Shown here: in pieces, positions 11,750-21,375 of the stretch
How positions within the stretch are numbered: position 1 is the stretch's first letter
Layout of the letters: the number at the start of each line of letters is the position of its first letter
Assembly: GCA_030248225.1 (NCBI GenBank)
Contig: JASANE010028858.1
Span: 24,123-88,122 of the forward strand
Direction: 5' to 3'
Length of the DNA: 64,000 nt
DNA from: Trileptium ribeirensis
Lineage: Eukaryota > Nematoda > Enoplea > Enoplida > Thoracostomopsidae
Notes under the pieces: generated by a model
Seen by the model: the letters and a program-made list of their open reading frames with translations, nothing else
Databases searched by the model: none
What the model was told of the DNA's origin: nothing
Position numbers and translations under genes: made by a program

Positions 11750-13441
11750 ATGTCAGCGTCAAGGAAACGAAATAGTATCTGGGATTATTATGAAGCTGAA
11801 ATTCTCGATCTTCGTGCAAAATGCAACGAGTGTGGGGTGCAAATTTCTCGTGCAGGCAAAGATCCAAAGTCCTTTGGCACAAAGGCGATGAAGAATCATC
11901 TGGAGAGCAAACACCCGGACAGTTACAAGGCAATGATCGCAAAATCCGACGCAAAACAGGAAACAAAGGAAGTGGCAACTGCATCAACACGGAAGCCCGG
12001 ACAGCTAACTCTGGCACAGAGCTACGAAACAGCAAAGATTTGGGATATAAATTCTCCCAAGGAGAACGAAATTCATCGGCTAATTGCAGAGATGATCGCG
12101 GTGGATAACCAACCGTTTTTGATCGTCGAAGATCTGGGCTTCCGTCGACTCAACAACCATCTCGAACGCCGACATACTATGCCTTTGCGCAAGTACCTCC
12201 GCGAAAATGTCATGCCTGGCTTATACAGATCAGTAAAAGATAGTATGGTTACAGAACTTGATGCTATTGACTTCATCAGCGTCACTTCCGACCTGTGGAC
12301 ATCCGAGGTCACAAAGCAGTCGTTTATCAGCATAACCTGTCATGGGGTCGACAATGAGTTTGAAAGGAAGCAGTGGGTTCTCGTCACTCGACACTTCCCT
12401 GGTTTGCATACTGCCGCTGCCATAGCCGACAAAACCATGGAGGTCTTAGACGAGTGGCCTATTCCACACGACAAGGTACACGCTGTATTACGTGACAACG
12501 GTGCTAATATGTGCAAAGCATTTAGGAACTTGGACATAAGCGGCGTTTCTTGTGCGGCTCATACGCTATCACTTGCTGTCCATGATGCACTGTTGAGCCA
12601 GCGGGCTATTACTGATCTCTGTGCTGTGGGCCGGCGAATTGTTACTCACTTCAATCATTCGGCGGCTTCCAGTCACCAATTGACGCAATTGCAGGTGCAG
12701 CTGAATGTGCCCCAAAAACGGCTCGTTCAGGATGTTGTAACTCGATGGAATTCAACCTATTACATGATTCTCAGCCTTTTGGAGCAGAAAGCGGATCTCA
12801 TTGTCTTTGCATCGGATCACGATCTACAAATTTTTACCACCCAGCAATGGGGTCTGGTCGCTCGGTTGGTCGAACTGCTAGGCCCGTGTGAGCAGCTGAC
12901 TCGAGACTTGTCATCTGACAGCTCCATCGTTTCATTGGTTTCACCGGGGATCACGGGCTTAGTAAATTTGCTGCAGAACACACATGACGACAGCGGTGTT
13001 CAAACCATGAAGGATGACCTGATTGCATCTCTGAACAAGCGCTTTAAATTTTGGAAAACAAATCTCATTCCGTTGATAGCACAGGCATTAGACCCTCGTT
13101 TTAAGCTCTCGTCTATTTCGAAACGTGACATAGCCAGATTGAAAACTGCCATCATTTCAAATCCCAGCGACTATGCTGTCAGCGGCGATGATCCAGTTGA
13201 GGAACCGCAAGAAAAACGTGCCGCCATAGGTATTTGGGAATGTTTCGACGCCGTCGCCTCAACATCTGATGCGGTGCCGGTAGTTGAGAGTATGCCGTGT
13301 GCTGATGAGCTAGACCGGTACCTCAAAGAGCCACGTGTTACACGAGACGTCGATGTGGTGGCGAATGTCCGCTGGACGTTTTCCGATGCTTTCGACCCTT
13401 GCGAAGAGATATCTCTCGGTACCCGCCACCAGTGTGCGTAG
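11750..13441 (+). CDS. hAT-family transposase with N-terminal BED zinc finger (C-terminus frameshifted)
   Basis: A 563-residue frame. Residues 10-60 form a BED zinc finger (C25, C28, H50, H55), the DNA-binding module of many hAT transposases. The RNase H-like core follows: TSDLW puts the first catalytic Asp at 181, LRDNGANM the second at 249, and the GPCEQLTRDLSS block the catalytic Glu near 381. CAAHTLSL (268-275) and TRWNSTYYM (331-339) are further hAT signatures. The family cuts and pastes DNA in the nucleus, leaving 8-bp duplications. The last 20 or so residues do not match the family, while the expected dimerisation motifs continue in other frames just downstream, so the frame is lost near 13395 and again near 13450. 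It begins 186 bp inside the left end of its element. Probably inactive, though the catalytic core is uninterrupted. Confidence 0.93.
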   Translation: MSASRKRNSIWDYYEAEILDLRAKCNECGVQISRAGKDPKSFGTKAMKNHLESKHPDSYKAMIAKSDAKQETKEVATASTRKPGQLTLAQSYETAKIWDINSPKENEIHRLIAEMIAVDNQPFLIVEDLGFRRLNNHLERRHTMPLRKYLRENVMPGLYRSVKDSMVTELDAIDFISVTSDLWTSEVTKQSFISITCHGVDNEFERKQWVLVTRHFPGLHTAAAIADKTMEVLDEWPIPHDKVHAVLRDNGANMCKAFRNLDISGVSCAAHTLSLAVHDALLSQRAITDLCAVGRRIVTHFNHSAASSHQLTQLQVQLNVPQKRLVQDVVTRWNSTYYMILSLLEQKADLIVFASDHDLQIFTTQQWGLVARLVELLGPCEQLTRDLSSDSSIVSLVSPGITGLVNLLQNTHDDSGVQTMKDDLIASLNKRFKFWKTNLIPLIAQALDPRFKLSSISKRDIARLKTAIISNPSDYAVSGDDPVEEPQEKRAAIGIWECFDAVASTSDAVPVVESMPCADELDRYLKEPRVTRDVDVVANVRWTFSDAFDPCEEISLGTRHQCA

Positions 13442-13560
13442 TGAGAGTGTTCAGTTCCGCGAAGAACGTCATAACTGATGCAAGTAATCGGCTTGCTCCA
13501 GACATGGCAGAACTGATTTTCCTACATGACAATCTGCGTTGCATGAACTTTAACTATTAA
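13395..13560 (+). pseudogene. Detached C-terminal dimerisation segment of the hAT transposase
   Basis: In the next frame, about 13398-13445 reads LAKRYLSVPATSV, the stretch that precedes the hAT dimerisation signature. After another shift, 13441-13560 reads VRVFSSAKNVITD, then NRLAPDMAELIFLH, and ends in TAA. These are the hAT C-terminal (hATC) consensus blocks, normally fused to the upstream core. Two small indels therefore separate this segment from the 563-aa frame. The second looks like loss of two bases in a GAGAGAGTG-like run. This explains why the upstream frame ends too early. Confidence 0.85.
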
Positions 13561-13740
13561 CATTGACTGTCCCAGCTACGGCTCCACAAGTGGCGTGGAG
13601 AAAGGGAGTTAGGCGTCCCTTGCTACCGGAAGCGTCCATAGCCCAATCCAAAGCTGTTACCGTGGCGAGTGGATGAATGGCAGATGGGCTGAATAATCTG
13701 TCGTGAACGCCTGAACGGATATGAACAATGTGAACAGATA

Positions 13741-14344
13741 CCTTCGTGGTCAACACAGTGATATGAACAATGGGTTGCGGCTGATTAATAATATCGGATC
13801 TTGAGGTTGAGATGTCGGATACAAAATACTGGTACGGACATTGAAGGAACCCTTCGTCATTAACTCATCAACGTCAGGTCAGCTGATTCCTTCCATACGT
13901 TCATCGAGACACCGTCCTACTGCTGCGCTGTGCTGATTTCAGACATAAGCGATGTCCTGCGACGCTCGACTGTCCTGCGATGACGACAGTGTTGATCGAT
14001 GGCGATGACGACAATGCCGCGCAATAACCGTAAGTGTGTTCTTTATACGTTGATTGCTGTAAATTTTATATGTTGAACCGGATTTGAAGGACGTTGTCTC
14101 GAAATATGAAAGGACTCAGCTGATCTGACTAGCACGCCGAGTTTTGAATGGTACGGAAGACGCTGATGAGTTAATGACGAAAGGTCCCATCAATGGTCAA
14201 CAGTCAATCTACATTGCCAACAATACATGCCATACTATCTGATCTGGCAAACAAATATCCTGTATCCGATGTCACAAGACACAAGATCCGATATTATTAA
14301 TCAGCCGCAACCCATTGTTCATATCACTGTGTTGACAGCGAAGG
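13741..14344. repeat. Nearly perfect inverted repeat inside the hAT 3' region
   Basis: About 60 bp at 13741-13800 is repeated in reverse complement at 14285-14344 with very few differences; a shared core is ATGAACAATGGGTTGCGGCT. Pairing continues inward with lower identity: TCATTAACTCATCA near 13856 pairs with TGATGAGTTAATGA near 14164. The right arm carries about 45-85 bp of extra sequence. It could be a small foldback element inserted in the transposon or a structural part of its 3' end. Confidence 0.85.
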
Positions 14345-14463
14345 ATAATTCACAACCCTTGTCGTACCTTACTATGCGGTTATTATCCGGTAATAAACTA
14401 TCCGGTATCCAGCCGGATACTGGATATATACCTCGAAAAGGCCGGATATCCGGTACATCCTTA

Positions 14464-15370
14464 ATTGTGAGCTTAGGTCCTCAGTTCGTTGTCACAATCG
14501 GTGAATTACTGACGTTACGTGAATTGATCGTTCAATCGGAGTGCTATATTGTGTGCTTGTATTGATGTAAGTAACTGATTTTTCTTGTATACACATATAT
14601 TGATGTGTAATTGGTTGATGGTCTAATAAACTACCGGTTGCATTGGAACCAAACTCACATATGTAAAAATTTCGAACATATTTGAGAGTTGTCCCCACAA
14701 CTACATAGCATTGAAGCAAACTTTGAGTACAAATATACTATTGGCAAATAAAACGATTCAGATTAACTCGAAATTCCTTGGACTTTATTGAAATTGTGCA
14801 TATCCGAATTAACTTTAGCTGACAATCTTAGTTAGGACTCACGCGGGCTACAAGTGAATACAGTTAAAAGACATATTAAGTGGCACCAAGAATACCATTA
14901 CACTTATGGTTTACTTTGTCAGATAATTTAGATTCAAAAAATGCTTAAAATCTCAAATACATTTTACCGTTCAACTACAGTATAACTTTTGCCCCTAAAG
15001 GAACGGGTATATATCGACGTATTTGAACGGAACGGGAAAATGGGAAAAGAAATTGATGTTACTCCTTGATAACCAAAAGATAAAGATACTGGTTGGTGAT
15101 CCAAACCAGGTGTAAAACAAAATTGTTAAATATTGCATGCTATAGCTTAGAGTTCCTTTAAATTAAAATGAGCACCAATCGCGCCTACGCAATGGTTACT
15201 AAGATAAAGGCGGAACATACCGCATGATAAGTAACACAACTCATAATAACGACTTTCATGCCTACAATTTTACAATCCGGTTACCGGCAACGATGTAACG
15301 CTGGTTTTAAATGAGAAAGGTCCGTCGTTTTAGCATATATAAATAAATGCTTGCTACAAGCACAGTCCGC
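14464..15370. other. Non-coding stretch, nothing recognised
   Basis: AT-rich. The frame at 14492-14719 has no motif. No repeat partner was seen in the window. Confidence 0.35.
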
Positions 15371-16845
15371 TAATACGTCGTTCACAGAGATCTGGCTATT
15401 GCAAAGACGATATATTTTCGTTATGTTATTGCAGAGTGTAAAGCTTTTCTATTTTGGTTCCAACAATAGCGTTTCCCATAAATATTGTTGTTGCATTAAC
15501 GTTTGATTTTAGTGCCCCTAACAAAGAAACTATATTGTTGTTGCAACATCAATAACTTGCTTAAAGCCATTGTAGCGTCATTAGATTGTAACATAAATGC
15601 AGCGACAATAGTTTTCTCGTAGCATGTTAGCAACATTAGCAGTTACGGATATATTTAACTGGACAGTTCGGCTTCTATTGCATTAACGATAAAAATTTGG
15701 TAGCTATTGTAACGACCAATATCAAACTAGAGCGGGCACCAGTATCAAACTCTTGGGGTACACCACCAATATTAAACTGGAGGGGGCGCCAATGTCAACC
15801 TGGAGGGGGCACCACTATCAAACTGATGGGCACTAATATCAAACTGGAGGGGACACGAATATCAAACTCGAGGGAGGCAATTGTATTAAACTGGAAGGGA
15901 GCACCAATATCAAACTGGAAGGGGACACCAACATCAAACTGGAGGGGATACAAATATCAAACTGGAGGAGGGCACCAATATGAAACTGCAGGGGCACCAT
16001 TATCAAACTAGCGGGAGCAGCGATATCAAACTGGAGGGGGCACCAATATCAAACTGGACGGTGAACCAATATCAATCTGGAGGGGGGCACCAATATCAAA
16101 CTGTACTGGGGCACTAATGTCAAATTGGGGAGAGACAGTTCTATGAAACTGGAGGGGTAACCAATATCGAACTGGAGAGGGTACAAATATCAAACTGGAA
16201 GGCGCCATCAATGTCAAACGGGGTGAGACACCAATAACGAACTGGAGGGGACACCAATATGATCGACTGTGGCCGACTGTGCAGCAGAGGGGCCGCTACA
16301 AGAGATTAAAAGTTGCAAGCAGCGGGCCAACCATATTATTGTTTCTTTTAAATATTAAACAAGCCAGGTACAAATAACAACCTATGTTTATTGTTGAAAC
16401 AATAGGCCAAATTTTTATAACAATCGCATTAATATTTGTGAACAGAAACACGATATTAATTTATAAATGCTATTGTCGTTACAATAGCTACCAAATTTTT
16501 ATCGTTAATGCAATAGAAGCCAGCATTATATTGCAGTTAAATATATCCGTAACTGCTAATGTTGCTAACATGCTACGAGAAAACTATTGTCGCTGCATTT
16601 ATGTTAGATTTTATTGTCGCTACAATGGCATTGAGCAAACTATTGATGTTGCAACAACAATATAGTTTCTTTGTTAGGTGCACTAAAAGCAAACCTTGTT
16701 GCAACAACAATATTTATGAGCAACGCTATTCTTGGAACCAAAATGGAAAAGCTTTACACTCTACAATAACATAACGAAAATATATCGGTCTCTGCAATAG
16801 CCTACGGTGTGCTTTTCGTGCACGCAGATCTCTGAACGACGCATA
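15371..16845. mobile_element. Foldback element with 0.35-kb inverted arms and minisatellite core
   Basis: The left arm (15371-15715) is repeated as its reverse complement at about 16471-16845. Matching landmarks are CGTCGTTCA..AGAGATCT at the outer ends, CGATATATTTTCGTTATGTTATTG, AAAGCTTTTC, TAGCATGTTAGCAACATTAG and TAGCTATTGTAACGAC at the inner ends. The right arm has about 20 bp extra near its outer edge. Within each arm, phrases like ACAATAG and TTGTTGTTGCAACA recur. The space between the arms is mostly a tandem array plus about 200 bp of unique sequence (16261-16470). No transposase is present. Long inverted arms around repetitive cores are typical of Foldback/Galileo-type elements. I see no clear target duplication. 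Confidence 0.85.
15717..16260. repeat. Minisatellite, about 23 units of ~23 bp
   Basis: The consensus unit is approximately CAATATCAAACTGGAGGGGGCAC on the plus strand (one unit spread over about 23 bases), with individual units of 20-26 bp differing at a few positions. I count about 23 units. One strand is G-rich, with GGGG(G) in most units and 20-bp spacing, so it could form multi-stranded G structures. The frame at 15697-16011 only translates the repeat and is not called as a gene. Confidence 0.9.
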
Positions 16846-17107
16846 ACAGGAGCACAACACAGTCCATTACGAAAACGCCAAATTACCTTGGTTTTATATT
16901 CCGAAATGGCTAGCATTGTCAACCACTGCTATGCAGCGCACGAAATAAAAAAATATGCACAGCGGGTTTATCATTAACAGTAACGAAAATGCTTCAACTT
17001 AACAATATAAAACTCTTACTTTATTCAAAATCTGTGATCTGGGAACACTGAATTTATTGAAATGGTACAGCTTATAAGCCATGAATTTATTGAAATGACA
17101 CAGCTCA

Positions 17108-18134
17108 TTGAGAGGAGCGAGGTCGCCGAGCGAAGCGTTTATATTTTCTGTCTGGGAGCAAAAAAGTCGATGTCCGTTCGTCCGTTAGTCTTTCATGGAC
17201 CTCAAGAACCACTAAACCTATTTCAAAAAACTTTTTTGTTTGAAAGCTTATCATGTGACGATGTGCACCTGATATATTAGAAGTTTGTCAACTTGCCAAT
17301 TTTATCATTAATTAAGCTAATTAACTATTTCACACCCTAATTAAGCTCATAACAGCTTAATTATTTGTCGTAGAGTCGTTTTAACATCATATACGTTGAG
17401 TTTTCCATGGGGAAATAAGAAAATAGATGTATTGTACATACAGGAATAGTATAGTACGAACGTTATAGGCAAAATTTTTTTCAGACTCCGTGTCCTATGA
17501 TTTCACTGCTGTGCTTCGATTACCATTCATCACCATGCTGCCACGTGACTTCCTTTGCCTTGCTTTTCGTTCGAACGGAATAAAACTATTCATTCATTTA
17601 TTGAGCGGAGCTCGGCGAAGCCGAGCGAAGCGTTTTTATTTTCTGTCTGGGAGTAAAAAGGTGGATGTCCGTCCGTTCCGAACCACTGAACGGATTTTAC
17701 AAAACTTTTTTTTGTTTGAAAGCCTATCATGTCAGAGTGTGCACCTGCTATTTGGGATTAAAAAATTTTGAGTGGTTAATTAGTAATTAGCTAATTAGTT
17801 AATTTTATGCAGCTAAAATAGAGAATTTTGCAATATTTGTGTTATTTATTGAAATAGAGTCGTTTCGATCAAACCATTATAGGGTTTTTTGGGTCGACGA
17901 ATTCAAATATAATATTTTTACCAATGATAAAGCCCTATGCCCTAAACAATGTAGTTATTTGAAGAACATAAAATTGAGTACATTGGTAATGCCACAGCCC
18001 AAGCTCCGCTCACAAATGTAGTTCCACTACCGACTAGTATACTCATTGTAGTCTAGGTTATAATCTATTGCCAAGACATTGAGTAAGTTCATATTACTAA
18101 TGCCGTTACTATTACTAAGTTCCACTACGACTGG
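17108..18134 (+). mobile_element. 588-bp GAGCGGAGC element (copy 1), split by a nested copy
   Basis: It begins TTGAGAGGAGCGAGGTCG and ends TAGTTCCACTACGACTGG-like (here TTCCACTACGACTGG). Its body matches 22238-22825 closely. A second copy (17601-18039) sits inside it. Subtracting that insert leaves 588 bp, the same length as the copy at 22.2 kb, which supports the boundaries. It has no coding capacity. The frame at 17062-17280 runs across the element edge and is not a gene. Confidence 0.75.
17601..18039 (+). mobile_element. Nested, diverged copy of the GAGCGGAGC element
   Basis: It starts TTGAGCGGAGCTCGGCG and ends GCTCCGCTCACAAATG, then TAGTTCCACTACCGACTAG. The host sequence on either side joins to match the uninterrupted copy at 22.2 kb, leaving an extra TA, so a TA target duplication is likely. 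The interior is diverged and shorter (about 439 bp) than the host copy. Only the first 170 bp align easily. Confidence 0.7.
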
Positions 18135-18956
18135 TTTATATAATGCATGCAGTGAAGAAACGACGTAAACCTGATTGTGTATTTTACAACCAAGCTGTAC
18201 ATTAAACCAAAATCAAAATTGGTCACACCAAGGTTTTGATGAATTATATATACCATAAAATCAATGGTGTTCAAAACGTAGTTTTTGTGGGAGGTGTTGC
18301 AATCAAGACGGACCAGCTTTATATAAAAAGCATCAATAATGGCGTTGTAGATATACATGTAAGTAAATCATAAACCTATAATGATGCATATTATAGATCT
18401 CGCACGAAATAAACTCATGGCCTAAACCATCACACAGAGTAATTGAGGAAAAGTAAGCTAAGCCGATCACAGCTATCTACTCAAAACATGTTTATATGTC
18501 TCAAAGTGAAAGCAAGCGTAAAAGGCTTCTACTGATGACAGACGGGCAAACGCCGGGCAATATATAACGGCAAAGGCCACGTGCATATAAACCGTATAAT
18601 GCATGCCCGGAATAAACCAAAAACGAAAATAAGCTTTTCATATATACACTTCGCTCAGCTGATCGCTAATATAAAATATAATTCCATGCTGCGTAATATG
18701 AAAGCAACAACATCCTTTGATACTCACAGTCGTAAATATATACATACAATATCTATTTGGGTTGTTTCTTATGAAAAATTTGGTTTTTTGAAAATTTAAA
18801 ATACTTGGGAATTTAGAACGGTCGATTCAAACCATTAGCCGACCGTGTCCAACACAGCAGATATGTGTGCTTAGTATATAACCTAGAATTAAGTTAAGAC
18901 GAAATCTCTAATATTCTTTATCTACGTAAAAGATATATATTTGATAATTACATTAT
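18135..18956. other. Non-coding stretch, nothing recognised
   Basis: AT-rich. The frame at 18125-18358 (minus) has no motif. Confidence 0.35.
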
Positions 18957-18964
18957 GTAATAAT

Positions 18965-20139
18965 CAGGAAGTAACCGGAATTCCGGTTCCGGCGAAAATC
19001 GTGTTCCGGTTGCGGTTCCGGCAAAGGGCAAAAACCATACCGGAACCGGAATTCCGGTTTAAAATTTTGTTTGAAATTTTCCACGTTTTTGCTTCATCCT
19101 GCTTCATCCAAGGATATGTAATATATATTATACAATGATCAAGCTCCAATACAACCAAGCAAAAGAAAAGATTAACTAACCAATTTGCCGTGTGAAACGT
19201 AAGTAAGGCACATAATTTGAGCAGGAATTTTTCATAATAACCTGCAGGAGTTTGTTAAATCAAAGCCAGGTCGATGCTTGTAGCAGCTATTTTACACATC
19301 CAGAAGTCTGTGAGATACGTTTGAATTAAACCGGTCCAACTCGGTAACAGAGTATGGCTTACGCGGAAGTACTTAGAGTATGCTTGGCTAACATAAATTG
19401 CCTCAAGCACCCGCCAGTGCGCTTGTAAACTTGGTAAATTAGTCTAAATTGAAGTAAACTAACGTTATCTGCAACGCAGCTAGAAACTGCTTTCTTGGCA
19501 GTGAACTGTATTTATTGAAACTGTGCGAGCAGCATCACAGTGTGTCTCATTTATGGCATTCTGATTAGAAAGTTATCATCATTATGATCTGACGGGCAAT
19601 GTTTGTCCAACGCTAGCCTAAACGGTGTCTCTGACCACTGATCAGAAAATTACCTTCTATCTATTATTTTCTCTTAGAATCATATAAACCAATAATTTTA
19701 AGTTTCCTACAGAAGAACATGCAACAAACGTATGTGTAGTAAAGGGAGGCGACTGGAGACAGAGCGAAAGTGTGTATTCTACGCTCCAAGCTGTGTAAGC
19801 ATATTCTATTTGACGCAGTATACGCAATGGTGTATAGTCGAACAAATTTTTTGCTCTGAATGTCCAAAAACCGACATATTCATCTATAAATAAACATTAG
19901 CTTCCTCAGTCCCTTTAAAGTTTCAAAAATGCAATAATGTCATCGCAATACATTAATTTTAAGGTAGAAGTTATTTTTAATGCATCTTAAATCCACTATA
20001 CCTTCATTTCTTCCTTCATTTGTTTTACTACATATAAATTTCGAAGACCAGGTTCCGGTTCCGGTTTAAATGGCGGTTCCGGTTTAAATGGCGGTTCCGT
20101 TTGCTTGTTCCACTAAATTTCGGTTCCGGTTATTCCCTG
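18965..20139 (-). mobile_element. hAT-like MITE, copy 2 (1,175 bp)
   Basis: Reverse orientation relative to copy 1: the B end (CAGGAAGTAACCGG) comes first and the A end (CCGGTTATTCCCTG) last. The 8-bp duplication GTAATAAT is perfect at 18957-18964 and 20140-20147. The terminal CAGGG has mutated to CAGGA. A 20-bp stretch near the A end is duplicated (GGCGGTTCCGGTTTAAAT). Confidence 0.92.
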
Positions 20140-20141
20140 GT

Positions 20142-20201
<60 letters not shown>
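20140..20201. repeat. (TA)n microsatellite between two MITE copies
   Basis: About 50 bp of alternating TA between the target duplication of copy 2 and the start of copy 3. Confidence 0.95.
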
Positions 20202-21367
20202 CAGGGAGTAACCGGAATTCCGGTTCCGGCGAAAATCGTATTCCGGTTGCGGTTCCGGCAAAGGGCAAAAACCATACCGGAACCGGAATTCCGGTTTAAA
20301 AATTTTGTTTGAAATTTTCCACGTTTTTTTGCTTCATCCTGTAATCCAAACATATGAAATATATATTATACCATGATCAAGCTCCAATACAACCAAGTAA
20401 AAGAAAAGATTAACTAACCAATTTGCCGTGTGAAACGCAAGTATAGGGCACATAATTGGAGCAGGAATTTTTCATAATAACCTGCAGGAGTTTGTTAACA
20501 AATCAAATCCACATCGATACTTGTAGCAGCTATTTTACACATCCAGAAGTCTGTGGGGTACGTTTCAATTAAACCGGTCCAACTCGGTAACAGAGTATGG
20601 CTTACACAGAAGTACTTAGAGTATGCTTGGCTAACATAAATCGCGTCAACACCCGACAGCGCGCTTGTAAACTTGGTAAATCAGTCTAAATTGAAGTAAA
20701 CTAACGTTATCTGGAACGCAGCTAGAAACTGCTTTCTTGGCAATGAACTGTATTTATTGAAACTGTGCGAGCAGCATCACAGTGTGTCTCATTTATAGCA
20801 TTCTGATTAGAAAGTTATCACCATTATGATCTAACTAACGGGCACTGTTTGTCCAACGCTAGCCTAAACAGTGTCTCGGACCACTGATCAGAAAATTACT
20901 TCTATCTATTATGTTCTCTTAGAGTCATATAAACCAATAATTTTAAGTTTCCTACAGAAGAACATGCAACAAACGTATGTGTAGTAAAGGGAGGCGCCTG
21001 GAGACAGAGCGAAAGTGTGTATTCTACGCTCCAAGCTTTGTAAGCACATTCGATTTGACGCAGTATGGTGGTAGTGGTACGCAATGGTGTATAGTGGAAG
21101 ACATTTTTTGCTCTGAATGTCCAAAAACCGACATATTCGATCGATAAATAAACATTATTACCTTCCTCAGTCTCTTTAAACTTTCAGAAAGGCAATAATA
21201 CCATCGCAATACATTAAGTTTAATGTAAAAGTTATTTTTAATGCATTTTAAATCCACTATACCTTCATTTCTTCCATCATCTATTTTACTATATATAAAT
21301 TTCGAAGACCAGGTTCCGGTTCCGGTTTAAATGAACGGTTCCAGTTGCTGGTTCCGGTTATTCCCTG
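20202..21367 (-). mobile_element. hAT-like MITE, copy 3 (1,166 bp)
   Basis: It starts CAGGGAGTAACCGGAATTCC and ends GGTTCCGGTTATTCCCTG. It is flanked by AT-repeat sequence (GTATATAT left, ATATATAT right), so the 8-bp duplication is compatible but not decisive. It carries both subterminal arrays. The internal sequence parallels copies 1, 2 and 4, with a 12-bp insertion near 21064. Confidence 0.9.
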
Positions 21368-21375
21368 ATATATAT

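Larger units (their letters stand above)
11564..14463 (+). mobile_element. hAT transposon, 2.9 kb, with BED-finger transposase
   Basis: The left end reads TAGGGATGTACCGGATA. The right end reads, in reverse complement, TAAGGATGTACCGGATA, giving a terminal inverted repeat of about 17 bp with one mismatch. Subterminal CCGGATA/TATCCGG motifs recur several times at both ends (11571-11670 and 14383-14450). The flanks (AATTCTAC left, ATTGTGAG right) do not form a clean 8-bp duplication, so the target site has decayed or the outer base assignment is off by one or two. The central gene is the transposase at 11750. The 3' part from 13560 is non-coding and holds a further inverted repeat. The ends differ from those of the CCGGAACC MITE family, so this copy is not obviously its driver. 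Confidence 0.88.

Noticed and set aside
11564..14463. This hAT as the autonomous partner of the CCGGAACC MITEs
   Set aside because: Ends (TAGGGATGTACCGGATA versus CAGGGAATAACCGG) and subterminal units (CCGGATA versus CCGGAACC) differ too much to claim it, although both are hAT-type.
15697..16217. Repeat-encoded frames of 104 and 63 aa
   Set aside because: They only translate the 23-bp repeat; the period is not a multiple of three in many units.
15717..16260. CRISPR-like array of short repeats
   Set aside because: Units abut each other and are degenerate, with no unique spacers. It is a minisatellite in a eukaryotic foldback element.
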